Shown here: positions 23,763-33,302 of the stretch, piece by piece
How positions within the stretch are numbered: the stretch's first letter is position 1
Layout of the letters: every line of letters begins with the position of its first letter
Origin: Caballeronia sp. SL2Y3
GTDB taxonomy: Bacteria; Pseudomonadota; Gammaproteobacteria; Burkholderiales; Burkholderiaceae
DNA: 64,000 nucleotides
Reading direction: 5' to 3'
Assembly: GCF_022879575.1 (NCBI RefSeq)
Contig: NZ_CP084260.1
Span: 1,736,001 to 1,800,000, forward strand
Position numbers and translations under genes: made by a program
The notes under the pieces: model-generated
Databases searched by the model: none
The model's input: only the letters and a program-made list of their open reading frames with translations
Told to the model about the DNA's origin: nothing

Positions 23763-23796
23763 GAAAAGCGCGTCCTTCGGGGCGCGTTTTTTTTGG
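23763..23796 (+). terminator. Rho-independent terminator after lysS
   Basis: AAAAGCGCGTCC, a TTCG loop and GGGCGCGTTTTTTTT form a hairpin with mostly G-C pairs followed by eight T. It ends the rpfE-recJ-prfB-lysS transcript and marks the left border of the AT-richer patch. Confidence 0.85.
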
Positions 23797-23806
23797 TCGT
23801 TGGCGG

Positions 23807-23950
23807 ATGTCCGGGGAACCGTTCGCGATAGGCTTCGTTCGGCCAAGAGCAGTCGACACCAATGCATACATCGTTGACAATGAGCGGCGCCGCGTCGAAA
23901 GCATGCGGGAGTTTAGCCTGGCGTCTCTAATCGAAACGAGTATCAAATGA
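23807..23950 (+). pseudogene. 47-codon reading frame, probable gene fragment
   Basis: Just after the lysS terminator a frame runs from ATG 23807 to TGA 23948-23950 and reads like protein (FVRPRAVDTNAYIVDNERRR, SMREFSLASLIE). It overlaps the start of the open frame of the HNH-like fragment, which lies in another frame. No ribosome site is evident. It may be the detached amino-terminal part of that gene or an unrelated remnant; family unknown. Confidence 0.3.
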
Positions 23951-23996
23951 TGTCGAATACGAGAAAACTCAGGACAACACCTACAATAATCTTGCG

Positions 23997-24821
23997 GTGC
24001 TTTGCCCTAGTGATCATGATATAGCCCATCAAGGTGGATTGACCCTTCGTCTTACTGATAAACAGCTCCGTAAGGCCAAGGAAAATTGGGAAAAGCAAGT
24101 TCAAATCGCAAATGCACAGCGCGCCGCGCAAACAATCGAAGTCGACGATGATGCGATTGACTATGTCAATGTCAAGCGCATCGAGGAGCTTTGCGTACGG
24201 CTATTCAAGAAGATTCCCAAAACGTCCCTAACACCCAACCTACGACGCGCGGGCATACTCGGTGCTAACAATTCATTCGACCAAAAATACGTTCAGACCA
24301 ATCTTTCTGGCGGACGTTATCTCTTCGATTACATAACTAATCAAGAGACAGAACATTACAAACAGCTAATGCAAGAGATTGCAAAAGTGACTGATTTCAT
24401 TGACCTAGATTCAGTCGCATCTTGCGGATTTGACAAGTTAAAATCGACAGAGGGCAAGTACGCTTTTTTCATTGGTGGTGTAACCGCGAAGCGCCCAACA
24501 TTTCCGATCGCCGCAAATACGCCGCCGATTATCGTTCGTTACTCAAGAAAAAATCTAAAAATCGAATGGATCCTGGATCCGAGCTTTTTGATGTCCATGT
24601 CGGCAATACATCGAATTGGCGGCAAAAATCGATATATTATCTACTGTCTAATTCGCACTGTCGAGAAGCAATCAAACGGCGTTGCTTCAGTTAAGGCGAG
24701 CCCTTTGCTCATTGCCCAGCCGACGCCTTACGTCGACAAAACACCGACAATTGCCTACGAGCGACTTTATGAGCGTTATGTCGATGATCACCTGATCGAT
24801 GATGAGGCAGCCAATTCCTGA
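23997..24821 (+). CDS. HNH-endonuclease-like protein, 5'-truncated remnant
   Basis: The frame is open from about 23930 (after a TAA) and can start only at GTG 23997, giving 274 aa. In the unbroken frame the beginning reads DNTYNNLAVLCPSDHDIAHQGG and LTDKQLRKAKENWEKQV. This is the C-terminal half of an HNH module (the conserved Asn, LCxxxH and final His) plus the helix that follows it in that family. The first half of the module, with its His pair, is absent. The remaining 200 residues (VNVKRIEELCVRLFKKIP, YLFDYITNQETEHYKQLM, ending DDHLIDDEAANS) match nothing I know. Codon use is AT-richer than in the neighbours. Most likely an inactive relic of a horizontally acquired gene. Confidence 0.5.
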   Translation: MLCPSDHDIAHQGGLTLRLTDKQLRKAKENWEKQVQIANAQRAAQTIEVDDDAIDYVNVKRIEELCVRLFKKIPKTSLTPNLRRAGILGANNSFDQKYVQTNLSGGRYLFDYITNQETEHYKQLMQEIAKVTDFIDLDSVASCGFDKLKSTEGKYAFFIGGVTAKRPTFPIAANTPPIIVRYSRKNLKIEWILDPSFLMSMSAIHRIGGKNRYIIYCLIRTVEKQSNGVASVKASPLLIAQPTPYVDKTPTIAYERLYERYVDDHLIDDEAANS

Positions 24822-24836
24822 TTCACCGTAACAGCG

Positions 24837-24983
24837 TCATCTGTAAGTCGGAGGCAGCCGTTTTGCCAGCAATATCTTGAACCTCGACTGTCTGTCATCG
24901 AGAAAATTGAACGGCGGAACAGGGTCGCCTAGGGCCGGCCGCATTTGGCGGAAGGCGCCCGTTTTGGTCACTCTACGCGACAT
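24837..24983 (-). other. Short minus-strand frame, possible relic
   Basis: A 48-codon frame (ATG at 24981-24983, TGA at 24837-24839) reads protein-like: TKTGAFRQMRPALGDPVPPF, then FLDDRQSRFKILLAKRLPP. No ribosome site is evident. It lies between two remnants and could be part of a decayed mobile element. I cannot assign a family. Confidence 0.2.
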
Positions 24984-25051
24984 GCGACGTCGCTAGCAAC
25001 CCGGAGGCCTGATGCCGTGAAGGAAACGAAACCTGTCAAAAATGTAGACCG

Positions 25052-25654
25052 GTGAGAAATTGTAATGCGCGGGCGCGGTGTAGATTTCGTGGCGATTCCG
25101 TTGGCTATGCCAGACAATGTATGTGCCTGTCAAACCGCGCATTACCGCTTGTTTCCGACATTTCTTTGGGTGTGGGCGCTGACCTTTTCATTGTGGGGTT
25201 CCCCTATGGATATATTCCCATTCAACCGTTTCCTGTTTATAAGAGAGGAACGATTGCAAGTGAACCTTTGCTGTCGCATGAAGATTTGCCGTATTTTTTG
25301 ATTGATGCGAACACTGCGCCAGGAATGTCTGGATCGCCCGTTTTCGCGATCGAGAAGCGGCTAAAGATGCTGGCAACTTTCGAAGAAGCCGAGACTTTGG
25401 AAAAGGTCTCTTCCGGGAAGTCGGGCGCACTAGAAGCCCTAGCCTCGCTAGGGGCGTTCGCAAGTCAGACACCACATTGGGAAACGGACTATAGACTCGT
25501 CGGAATTTATTCCTCTCGCATCACAGGGCCGACGGGAAAGAGCGGACAGGGTGATTACGGCTTGGGGAAGGTTTGGCGTATTGAAGCGCTGGTCGAGGCA
25601 TTCCAAGTTGGAAATGTAGTGAATCATCCCTTCCCACCTCACCAAGTGAGTTAA
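25052..25654 (+). pseudogene. Trypsin-like serine protease remnant, frameshifted
   Basis: The main frame encodes VSDISLGVGADLFIVGFPYG, then YFLIDANTAPGMSGSPVF. This is the C-terminal barrel of a chymotrypsin-fold peptidase; the Ser of GMSGSP (codon 93 of this frame) aligns with the catalytic Ser of GDSGGP. The strand carrying the catalytic Asp is in a different frame: from 25065 it reads RGRGVDFVAIPLAMPDN (Asp codon at 25083), with a stop just upstream. The frames switch at about 25125-25145. No His-containing N-terminal barrel is visible. The gene is therefore broken twice, by loss of its 5' half and by a frameshift. Confidence 0.6.
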
Positions 25655-26028
25655 ACTTCGTGCAGTCGGACCAACTTCATTATAAATGACTCTATAAAAA
25701 CCGGCAGTTCGACGCGACTGCGAGACTCGATGTGTGCCCTCCTTAAATGCGTGACGGTCCACAGTGAGTGCCGCGTTCCTCCCTTACACGCATCCGTGTC
25801 AGGTCCTCGAGATCTCGGTCGAGCGGCCGCTATCAAGCACGGTCGGTGACTGCTTTGGGTCGCATACGGCCTGTCTCGGCAATCCCCGAAGATCCATATT
25901 CGCCCGTCACGCCTGGCATCCAACGTGCTTCTGCCAAGAAAAACGCGGTTACAACCTGAAAAAGCGCCGATGCGGCATCTGCGCCAGAATTGACGCTATC
26001 GGCACTTCGCCTCGAACGGAGGTCAAAA
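25655..26028. other. Intergenic stretch, right edge of the accessory patch
   Basis: A 374-bp stretch without a supportable gene. Base composition rises from AT-richer (to about 25750) back to the GC-rich norm. The only clear element is the GGAGGTCAAAA ribosome site just before the next gene at 26029. No inverted repeats, direct-repeat attachment site or tRNA were found by eye. Confidence 0.5.
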
Positions 26029-26739
26029 ATGGACAACGGGACCAACAACATCACGCCCACGCCCGGCACGGGCGAGCCGCGCCGCCTGCATCCGCTGGTT
26101 GCGACGGCTGCGGGCGCAGTCATCGTCGCGAGCCTCGCGGCAACGGCCGCCGTGACCGGGATCTTCCCCGGCGCGCACAGCAATTCCGCGCAGAACGCGC
26201 AGACGCAGACCGCCGCGGTCGCCCAGCAACAACCAGTGGTCGCGCCCGCCGCGCCGTCGGCCGCCCAGCCGGTAGTCGCGCAAACCGCGCCCGCGCCTGC
26301 ACCGGCGGCGCAAACCGCGACTCAGCCGGTACAGCAAGCACCCGTACAGCAGCAGCCTGCGCAACCATCATACGCACAGCAGCCGCCGCAACACCCGGCC
26401 TATTGCTCAACGTGCGGCACCGTCGAAGCCATCTCCGCGGTGCGTCGCGAAGGGCACGGAACCGGCATCGGCGCGGTCGGGGGCGCGGTGGCGGGCGGCG
26501 TCGTCGGGAATCAGTTCGGACGCGGCGGCGGCCGCACTGCGATGACGCTGCTCGGCGCGCTCGGCGGTGGGCTCGCGGGCAACTCGGTCGAAAAGCACCT
26601 GCGCAGCGAGACCGATTACTCGGTACGCGTGCGGATGGAAAACGGCAAGACGCGTTATTTCACCTATCATCAGCAGCCGCCGTTCGCGCAGGGGCAGCAT
26701 GTGCGCGTGCATAACGGAACGCTGGTCGACGCGGGCTGA
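26029..26739 (+). CDS. Glycine-zipper 2TM domain protein (SlyB/17-kDa-antigen-like)
   Basis: A 236-aa envelope protein. It has a short N-terminal cytoplasmic part, a membrane segment at about 23-46 (VATAAGAVIVASLAATAAV) and a long Ala/Gln/Pro-rich linker (about 55-125). Next come a CSTCG motif, then the glycine zipper (about 145-185: GTGIGAVGGAVAGGVVGNQFG and LLGALGGGLAGN), and a small C-terminal beta domain (YSVRVRMENGKTRYF). Related proteins sit in the outer membrane or periplasm and influence envelope integrity. The ATG at 26029 has a strong GGAGGT ribosome site. Confidence 0.85.
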   Translation: MDNGTNNITPTPGTGEPRRLHPLVATAAGAVIVASLAATAAVTGIFPGAHSNSAQNAQTQTAAVAQQQPVVAPAAPSAAQPVVAQTAPAPAPAAQTATQPVQQAPVQQQPAQPSYAQQPPQHPAYCSTCGTVEAISAVRREGHGTGIGAVGGAVAGGVVGNQFGRGGGRTAMTLLGALGGGLAGNSVEKHLRSETDYSVRVRMENGKTRYFTYHQQPPFAQGQHVRVHNGTLVDAG

Positions 26740-26756
26740 TAGGCCGACCGCCTCAC

Positions 26757-26797
26757 GCAAAAAGGGCGACGGGGTCAGCAACCCGCCGCCCTTTTGT
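26757..26797. terminator. Bidirectional terminator between convergent genes
   Basis: AAAAGGGCGACGGG and CCCGCCGCCCTTTT form a long stem around a GTCAGCAA-type loop, with A residues on one side and T on the other. It lies between the glycine-zipper gene and pssA, which converge. Confidence 0.8.
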
Positions 26798-26813
26798 ATC
26801 GCCAAAACCCGCG

Positions 26814-27680
26814 TTAGTGGTCGCGCTGAGAACTGCGCGCCGGATTCGGTCTGCCGCGCATGGCCATGTACGCCCACCAGACGTAGCCCGAGAAGCCATA
26901 CAGCACGAAGAGGCAAAACAGCATGACGGGCGGATCCGACGAAACGAGCACGAACGCCACCACGACCAACAATACGCCCGCGAACGGCACCCGATAGCGC
27001 ACATCGAGCGCCTTGCCGCTGTAGAACGGCGCGTTCGACACCATCGTGACGCCCGCGTAGACGGTCAGCGCGAACGCGACCCACGGCAGCCACACGAGCT
27101 TGAGCGGCACGCGATTGTCGGTCGCGAGCCACACGAAGCCGGCGATCAGCGCCGCCGCGGCCGGACTCGGCAAGCCCTGGAAATAGCGCTTGTCGACCAC
27201 GCCGACGTTCGTGTTGAAGCGCGCGAGCCGCAGCGCCGCGCCCGAGCAGTACACGAACGCCGCGAGCCAGCCCCAGCGCCCGAGGTCCTTCAGCACCCAT
27301 TCGTACATGACGAGCGCCGGCGCGACGCCGAACGACACCATGTCCGACAGGCTGTCGAACTGCTCGCCGAATGCGCTCTGCGTATGCGTCATGCGCGCGA
27401 CGCGGCCGTCCATGCCGTCGAGCACCATCGCGACGAAAATGGCGATGGCCGCGATCTCGAAGCGCACGTTCATCGCCTGCACCACGGCGAAGAAGCCGCA
27501 GAAGAGCGCGGCCGTGGTGAACGCATTCGGCAGCAGATAGATGCCGCGCTTCCTCAGGAATTGCTGCCGCTTCGCGCGCCGCGTTTCCACGGCGCCGACA
27601 TCTTGCACCGCCTTGTTGCGACGAAACGCGCGCGGCGGCGCCCCGTTCATGCGGTTCCGGCGCGGTTTGAATGCCGCCAT
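26814..27680 (-). CDS. pssA: CDP-diacylglycerol--serine O-phosphatidyltransferase
   Basis: Makes phosphatidylserine from CDP-diacylglycerol and serine, the first committed step to phosphatidylethanolamine. The 288-aa membrane protein has the complete CDP-alcohol phosphotransferase motif DG-x2-AR-x8-G-x3-D-x3-D at residues 91-113 (DGRVAR ... FGEQFDSLSD) and about eight hydrophobic segments. It belongs to the membrane (type II) synthases, not the E. coli PssA type. It lies 13 bp downstream of psd on the same strand, so the two steps of PE synthesis form one unit. Confidence 0.94.
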   Translation of the reverse strand: MAAFKPRRNRMNGAPPRAFRRNKAVQDVGAVETRRAKRQQFLRKRGIYLLPNAFTTAALFCGFFAVVQAMNVRFEIAAIAIFVAMVLDGMDGRVARMTHTQSAFGEQFDSLSDMVSFGVAPALVMYEWVLKDLGRWGWLAAFVYCSGAALRLARFNTNVGVVDKRYFQGLPSPAAAALIAGFVWLATDNRVPLKLVWLPWVAFALTVYAGVTMVSNAPFYSGKALDVRYRVPFAGVLLVVVAFVLVSSDPPVMLFCLFVLYGFSGYVWWAYMAMRGRPNPARSSQRDH

Positions 27681-27693
27681 CGACGCCTCCGCG

Positions 27694-28338
27694 TTATTCC
27701 GCGAACTCGGCGAGAATCGTCGACGAGGCGGACACCTTCTCGCCGATCGCCACGCGCGGCCGGCTGCCGACCGGCAGATACACGTCGACGCGCGAACCGA
27801 AGCGGATGAAGCCGTAGCGTTGACCGCGCGTGAGCGGCTCGCCCGCGTGGACGTAGCAGAGAATGCGCCGCGCGATCAGCCCGGCGATCTGCACCGACGT
27901 CACCGTATGCCCGGTCGCCGTCTGCAGCACGATGGCGTTGCGCTCGTTTTCGGTCGATGCCTTGTCGACGGCCGCGTTCAGATACGCACCCGGGAAGTAC
28001 TGCACCTTGGTGATCGCGCCATCGACCGGCGAACGCTGCGAGTGCACGTTGAACACGTTCATGAACACGCTGATCTTCAGCGCCTCGCGGCCCGCGTACG
28101 GATCATGCGCGGTTTCCACCGCGACGATGCGCCCGTCCGCCGGACACAGCACGGCATTGGCCTGCGTGGGAATGGGGCGCGGCGGATCGCGGAAGAACTG
28201 GACGACGAAAATCACGATCAGCCAGAAGATCCAGGCGAAGCCGAAGCCGCCGACCGCCTGCACGAGAATGGCAATGACGGCCGCGATGGCGATGAACGGC
28301 CAGCCTTCGCGGGCAATGATCGGATGGGGATAGTTCAT
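27694..28338 (-). CDS. psd: Phosphatidylserine decarboxylase proenzyme
   Basis: Converts phosphatidylserine to phosphatidylethanolamine in the inner membrane. This is the short 214-aa form. It has a two-segment hydrophobic N-terminus (about 13-45) and [23 protein letters not shown] (active-site His) and [11 protein letters not shown]. In this short class the self-cleavage that generates the pyruvoyl group occurs between Gly181 and Ser182. It is upstream of pssA and separated from ilvC by a terminator. Confidence 0.95.
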   Translation of the reverse strand: MNYPHPIIAREGWPFIAIAAVIAILVQAVGGFGFAWIFWLIVIFVVQFFRDPPRPIPTQANAVLCPADGRIVAVETAHDPYAGREALKISVFMNVFNVHSQRSPVDGAITKVQYFPGAYLNAAVDKASTENERNAIVLQTATGHTVTSVQIAGLIARRILCYVHAGEPLTRGQRYGFIRFGSRVDVYLPVGSRPRVAIGEKVSASSTILAEFAE

Positions 28339-28375
28339 GAACGAGGTCTGTGTTTTTTAAAACCCGTAGGATAGC

Positions 28376-28412
28376 AAAAGCCGCCCTCGGCACAGCGGCT
28401 TCGGGCGGCTTT
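28376..28412 (-). terminator. Rho-independent terminator after ilvC
   Basis: On the minus strand, AAAGCCGCCC and GGGCGGCTTTT form a 10-bp stem around a roughly 16-nt loop, ending in T residues. It ends the ilvI-ilvH-ilvC transcript before psd. Confidence 0.8.
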
Positions 28413-28444
28413 CGTGACAGCAAGAACCGTGACGCGCGAAAAAC

Positions 28445-30130
<1,686 letters not shown>

Positions 30131-31894
30131 TTAGAGATCCTCAGAGCCGAGCAGCATTTCCGTGATGCCCTTGCCTGCCTGCACCATCGGGAATACGTTT
30201 TCGGTCGGATCGGTCTGGAAGTCGAGAAACACGGTGCGATCTTTCAGACGCAGCGCTTCCTTGAGCGCCGGTTCGACGTCCGCGGTCTTTTCGACGCGAA
30301 TGCCGACGTGGCCGTACGCTTCGGCGAGCTTCACGAAGTCGGGCAGCGCGTCCATGTACGAACTGGAATAGCGCTTCTTGTATTCGATCTGCTGCCACTG
30401 GCGAACCATGCCGAGATAGCGGTTGTTGAGCGAGATGATCTTGACCGGCGTGTTGTACTGCTTGCAGGTCGAGAGCTCCTGAATGCACATCTGAATGGAG
30501 CCTTCGCCCGTGATGCAGACCACGTCCTCGTCGGGATACGCCATCTTCACGCCCATCGCTGCCGGCAGGCCGAAGCCCATCGTGCCGAGGCCGCCCGAGT
30601 TGATCCAGCGGCGCGGCTTGTTGAACGGATAGAACTGCGCCGCCCACATTTGATGCTGGCCGACATCCGAACACACGAAGGCGTTGCCGTCCGTCAGCTC
30701 CGCGAGCTTCTCGACGACGTACTGCGGCTTGATGATCTCGCTCTTGCGGTCGTAGGCGAGGCAGTCTTTCGAGCGCCAGCCTTCGATCTCGTCCCACCAC
30801 GACTTGAGCGCGGCCGTGTCCGGCCCGTGCTCCGCGTGCTGAAGCTGCTCGATCAGCTCTTTCAGGACTTCCTTCACGTCGCCGACGATCGGGATATCGA
30901 CCTTCACGCGCTTCGAGATGGACGACGGATCGACGTCGATATGAATGATCTTGCGCGGCGACGAAGCGAAGTGCTTCGGGTCGCCGATCACGCGGTCGTC
31001 GAAGCGCGCGCCGATGGCGATCAGAACGTCGCAGTGCTGCATGGCCATGTTGGCTTCGTAGGTGCCGTGCATGCCGAGCATGCCGAGGAACTTCTTGTCG
31101 CTCGCGCGATAGCCGCCCAGGCCCATCAGCGTATTGGTGACGGGATAGCCGAGCAGATCGGCGAACTGGTTCAGTTCGCGCGATGCGTCCGCGAGAATGA
31201 TGCCGCCGCCGGTGTAGATATACGGCCGCTTGGCCGACAAGAGCAGTTGCACCGCCTTGCGGATCTGGCCGGAGTGGCCCTTCGTGACCGGGTTGTACGA
31301 GCGCAGCGACACGCTCTTGACCGGCTCGTAGCGGCACGGCGCTTTCGACACATCCTTCGGAACGTCGATCAGCACCGGGCCGGGACGCCCCGTGCGCGCA
31401 ATGTAGAAGGCTTTCTTGACGGTGGCGGCGAGATCGCGCACGTCCTTCACGAGGAAGTTGTGCTTGACGCAGGGCCGTGTAATGCCGACGGTGTCGCATT
31501 CCTGGAACGCGTCGAGGCCGATGGCCGCGGTGGGCACCTGCCCGCTGATGACGACGAGCGGAATCGAATCCATGTAGGCCGTGGCGATGCCGGTGACGGC
31601 ATTGGTGACGCCCGGGCCGGAGGTCACGAGGCACACGCCCACTTTGCCGGTCGAGCGCGAATACGCGTCGGCGGCGTGCACGGCGGCCTGCTCGTGTCGC
31701 ACGAGAATGTGCTGAATCTGGTCCTGCTTGTACAGCTCGTCGTAGATGTAGAGTACCGAGCCGCCGGGATAGCCCCACACGAACTCGACGTTTTCGTCGG
31801 CGAGCGCGCGCATGAGCACCGTCGCGCCGATGGAATCGGCTTCGTGAGAGGGAGTGGTATCCGACGTGGAGAATTCCGCGCTAGGCATGTTCAT
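30131..31894 (-). CDS. ilvI: Acetolactate synthase large subunit
   Basis: Thiamine-diphosphate enzyme that condenses two pyruvates, or pyruvate and 2-ketobutyrate. The 587-aa protein has the N-terminal pyrimidine-binding domain with the catalytic Glu in RHEQAAVHAADAYSR, a central domain and the C-terminal TPP/Mg motif CITGEGSIQM...NNRYLGMVRQW. ATG at 31894 (or a second ATG at 31888) follows AAAGGTGATG. It is the first gene of the branched-chain operon. Confidence 0.96.
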   Translation of the reverse strand: MNMPSAEFSTSDTTPSHEADSIGATVLMRALADENVEFVWGYPGGSVLYIYDELYKQDQIQHILVRHEQAAVHAADAYSRSTGKVGVCLVTSGPGVTNAVTGIATAYMDSIPLVVISGQVPTAAIGLDAFQECDTVGITRPCVKHNFLVKDVRDLAATVKKAFYIARTGRPGPVLIDVPKDVSKAPCRYEPVKSVSLRSYNPVTKGHSGQIRKAVQLLLSAKRPYIYTGGGIILADASRELNQFADLLGYPVTNTLMGLGGYRASDKKFLGMLGMHGTYEANMAMQHCDVLIAIGARFDDRVIGDPKHFASSPRKIIHIDVDPSSISKRVKVDIPIVGDVKEVLKELIEQLQHAEHGPDTAALKSWWDEIEGWRSKDCLAYDRKSEIIKPQYVVEKLAELTDGNAFVCSDVGQHQMWAAQFYPFNKPRRWINSGGLGTMGFGLPAAMGVKMAYPDEDVVCITGEGSIQMCIQELSTCKQYNTPVKIISLNNRYLGMVRQWQQIEYKKRYSSSYMDALPDFVKLAEAYGHVGIRVEKTADVEPALKEALRLKDRTVFLDFQTDPTENVFPMVQAGKGITEMLLGSEDL

Positions 31895-32262
31895 TCATCA
31901 CCTTTCGAATTTTCGGCAAAAAATTGATCGGGTGCTCTCTGCCGGGCTTGTGGCTCGGGTTCAAGCGGCGCGTCTTGGTTTGACAGGCGAACTTCTTGGG
32001 CTCGCCTCAAAGCAGACAATTCACTTTATGATGCGAGTCGGGAACGATAGCCCGTTTTTGCGCACACGGTCAAGCAAAAACTTCCCGGGCGCGCTCTGAG
32101 TGCTCCGTTCGGCCGTTTTTCCCGCGCCTGCCGTGCGCGATACGGCGCAACAAATCGTTTCCCGATCCTCCCGCGACAGCGAAAATTTGCTAGCATCCGC
32201 AGGTTTTCCTGGAACTCCACAATCTCTTTCGACGCAAATTCGTTGCGCCGGGTCCCCAACGG
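31895..32262. promoter_or_regulatory. Divergent ilvI / sigma-factor promoter region
   Basis: A 368-bp gene-free stretch. On the minus strand TTGACC (32068-32073) and TATCGT (32044-32049), 18 bp apart, form a reasonable sigma-70 promoter for ilvI, predicting a leader of about 140 nt. Within that leader AGGCGA and TCGCCT make an inverted repeat. No leader peptide rich in Leu, Ile or Val codons was recognised. The sigma-factor promoter on the plus strand could not be assigned. Confidence 0.4.
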
Positions 32263-32826
32263 ATGGCATCAGACAAGGAACTCGCCGATTTTCTGGCGGG
32301 CGTCGAAAGACGCGCGTTCAAGCAGACCGTGTACACCGTCCGCGACGACGACGCGGCGCTCGACATCGTCCAGGACGCCATGATCAAGCTCGCGGAAAAA
32401 TACGGCGACAAGCCGTCGGCCGAGCTTCCTCTTTTGTTCCAGCGTATCCTCCAGAATGCGACGCACGACTACTTTCGCCGTCAGAAGGTTCGCAACACCT
32501 GGATCAGCCTGTTCTCCTCGTTCGGCAGCGCCGACGACGACGAGTTCGACCCGCTCGAAACCTTCGAATCCGAGGACGGCGCGACCGGCAGCGAAAGCAG
32601 TGAGAGCCGGCTGGAACGCGAGCAGGTGCTCAACCTGATCGACGCGGAAATCCAGAAATTACCGGCGCGTCAACGAGAAGCTTTTCTCATGCGTTACTGG
32701 GAAGATATGGATGTCGCAGAGACGGCCGCCGCGATGGGCTGCTCCGAGGGCAGCGTGAAGACGCACTGTTCACGCGCCACGCACGCTCTCGCGCAAGCCC
32801 TGAAAGCCAAAGGGATCACGCTATGA
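32263..32826 (+). CDS. RNA polymerase sigma factor, ECF (sigma-70 family)
   Basis: A 187-aa ECF-type sigma factor. Region 2 spans about 10-75 (DDDAALDIVQDAMIKLAEKY; LLFQRILQNATHDYFRRQ). Region 4 is about 130-185, with the helix-turn-helix ETAAAMGCSEGSVKTHCSRA. An acidic linker (about 90-118) is longer than usual. The last 4 bases overlap the DUF3619 gene (ATGA), the usual layout for a sigma factor and its cognate anti-sigma factor. The stimulus is unknown. Confidence 0.92.
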   Translation: MASDKELADFLAGVERRAFKQTVYTVRDDDAALDIVQDAMIKLAEKYGDKPSAELPLLFQRILQNATHDYFRRQKVRNTWISLFSSFGSADDDEFDPLETFESEDGATGSESSESRLEREQVLNLIDAEIQKLPARQREAFLMRYWEDMDVAETAAAMGCSEGSVKTHCSRATHALAQALKAKGITL

Positions 32827-33275
32827 GTTCCGCTCTTGAAACGAAGGAAAACGAGTTCGCGCTGAAGGTCGTGCGCGCGCTCGACGAAAGCGCGTCGGCC
32901 ATTCCGGCCGCCGCGATGGATCGGCTCGCCGAGGCGCGCCGCGCCGCGATCGCGCGCAAGAAGCCCGAGAAAGTGGCGGTCGCCGCCGCTGCGCCTGTGT
33001 TCACGCCGGTGCTGGCCGGCGCGGGCGCCACGCTCTCGGCCGGCGGTTCCGGCGACGCGCACGGCCGCAAGAGCCTGTTCGCGCGCTTGGGCGGCTTCGG
33101 GCTGGCGGGCCCGGTGTTCGCGCTCGCCGTGGCGCTGGCGGGCATCGCTTACTGGGAAGATCAGCAGCGCAAAGCCGAACTGGCCGACATCGACGCGGCC
33201 ATGATGAGCGACAGCCTGCCGCTCGACGCGTATCTCGATCACGGCTTCAACGCGTATCTGACGCGCAATCACTAA
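32823..33275 (+). CDS. DUF3619 family membrane protein (possible anti-sigma factor)
   Basis: A 150-aa protein with a cytoplasmic N-terminus (FALKVVRALDESASAIPAAAMDRLAEARRAAIAR), an Ala-rich linker and one membrane segment (about 95-112), then a short periplasmic tail ending PLDAYLDHGFNAYL. The topology and the 4-bp overlap with the sigma-factor gene are those of an anti-sigma factor. DUF3619 has no established function to my knowledge, so the role is an inference. Confidence 0.82.
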   Translation: MSSALETKENEFALKVVRALDESASAIPAAAMDRLAEARRAAIARKKPEKVAVAAAAPVFTPVLAGAGATLSAGGSGDAHGRKSLFARLGGFGLAGPVFALAVALAGIAYWEDQQRKAELADIDAAMMSDSLPLDAYLDHGFNAYLTRNH

Positions 33276-33302
33276 GCATCAAACCGAGCGGGGGAAATTC
33301 GG

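Noticed and set aside
23807..24000. Possible tRNA or attachment site at the left border of the accessory patch
   Set aside because: No cloverleaf-forming sequence and no direct repeat matching the right border could be found by eye.
25188..25475. Minus-strand 95-codon frame opposite the protease relic
   Set aside because: No ribosome site and no domain; the plus strand clearly encodes the peptidase motifs.
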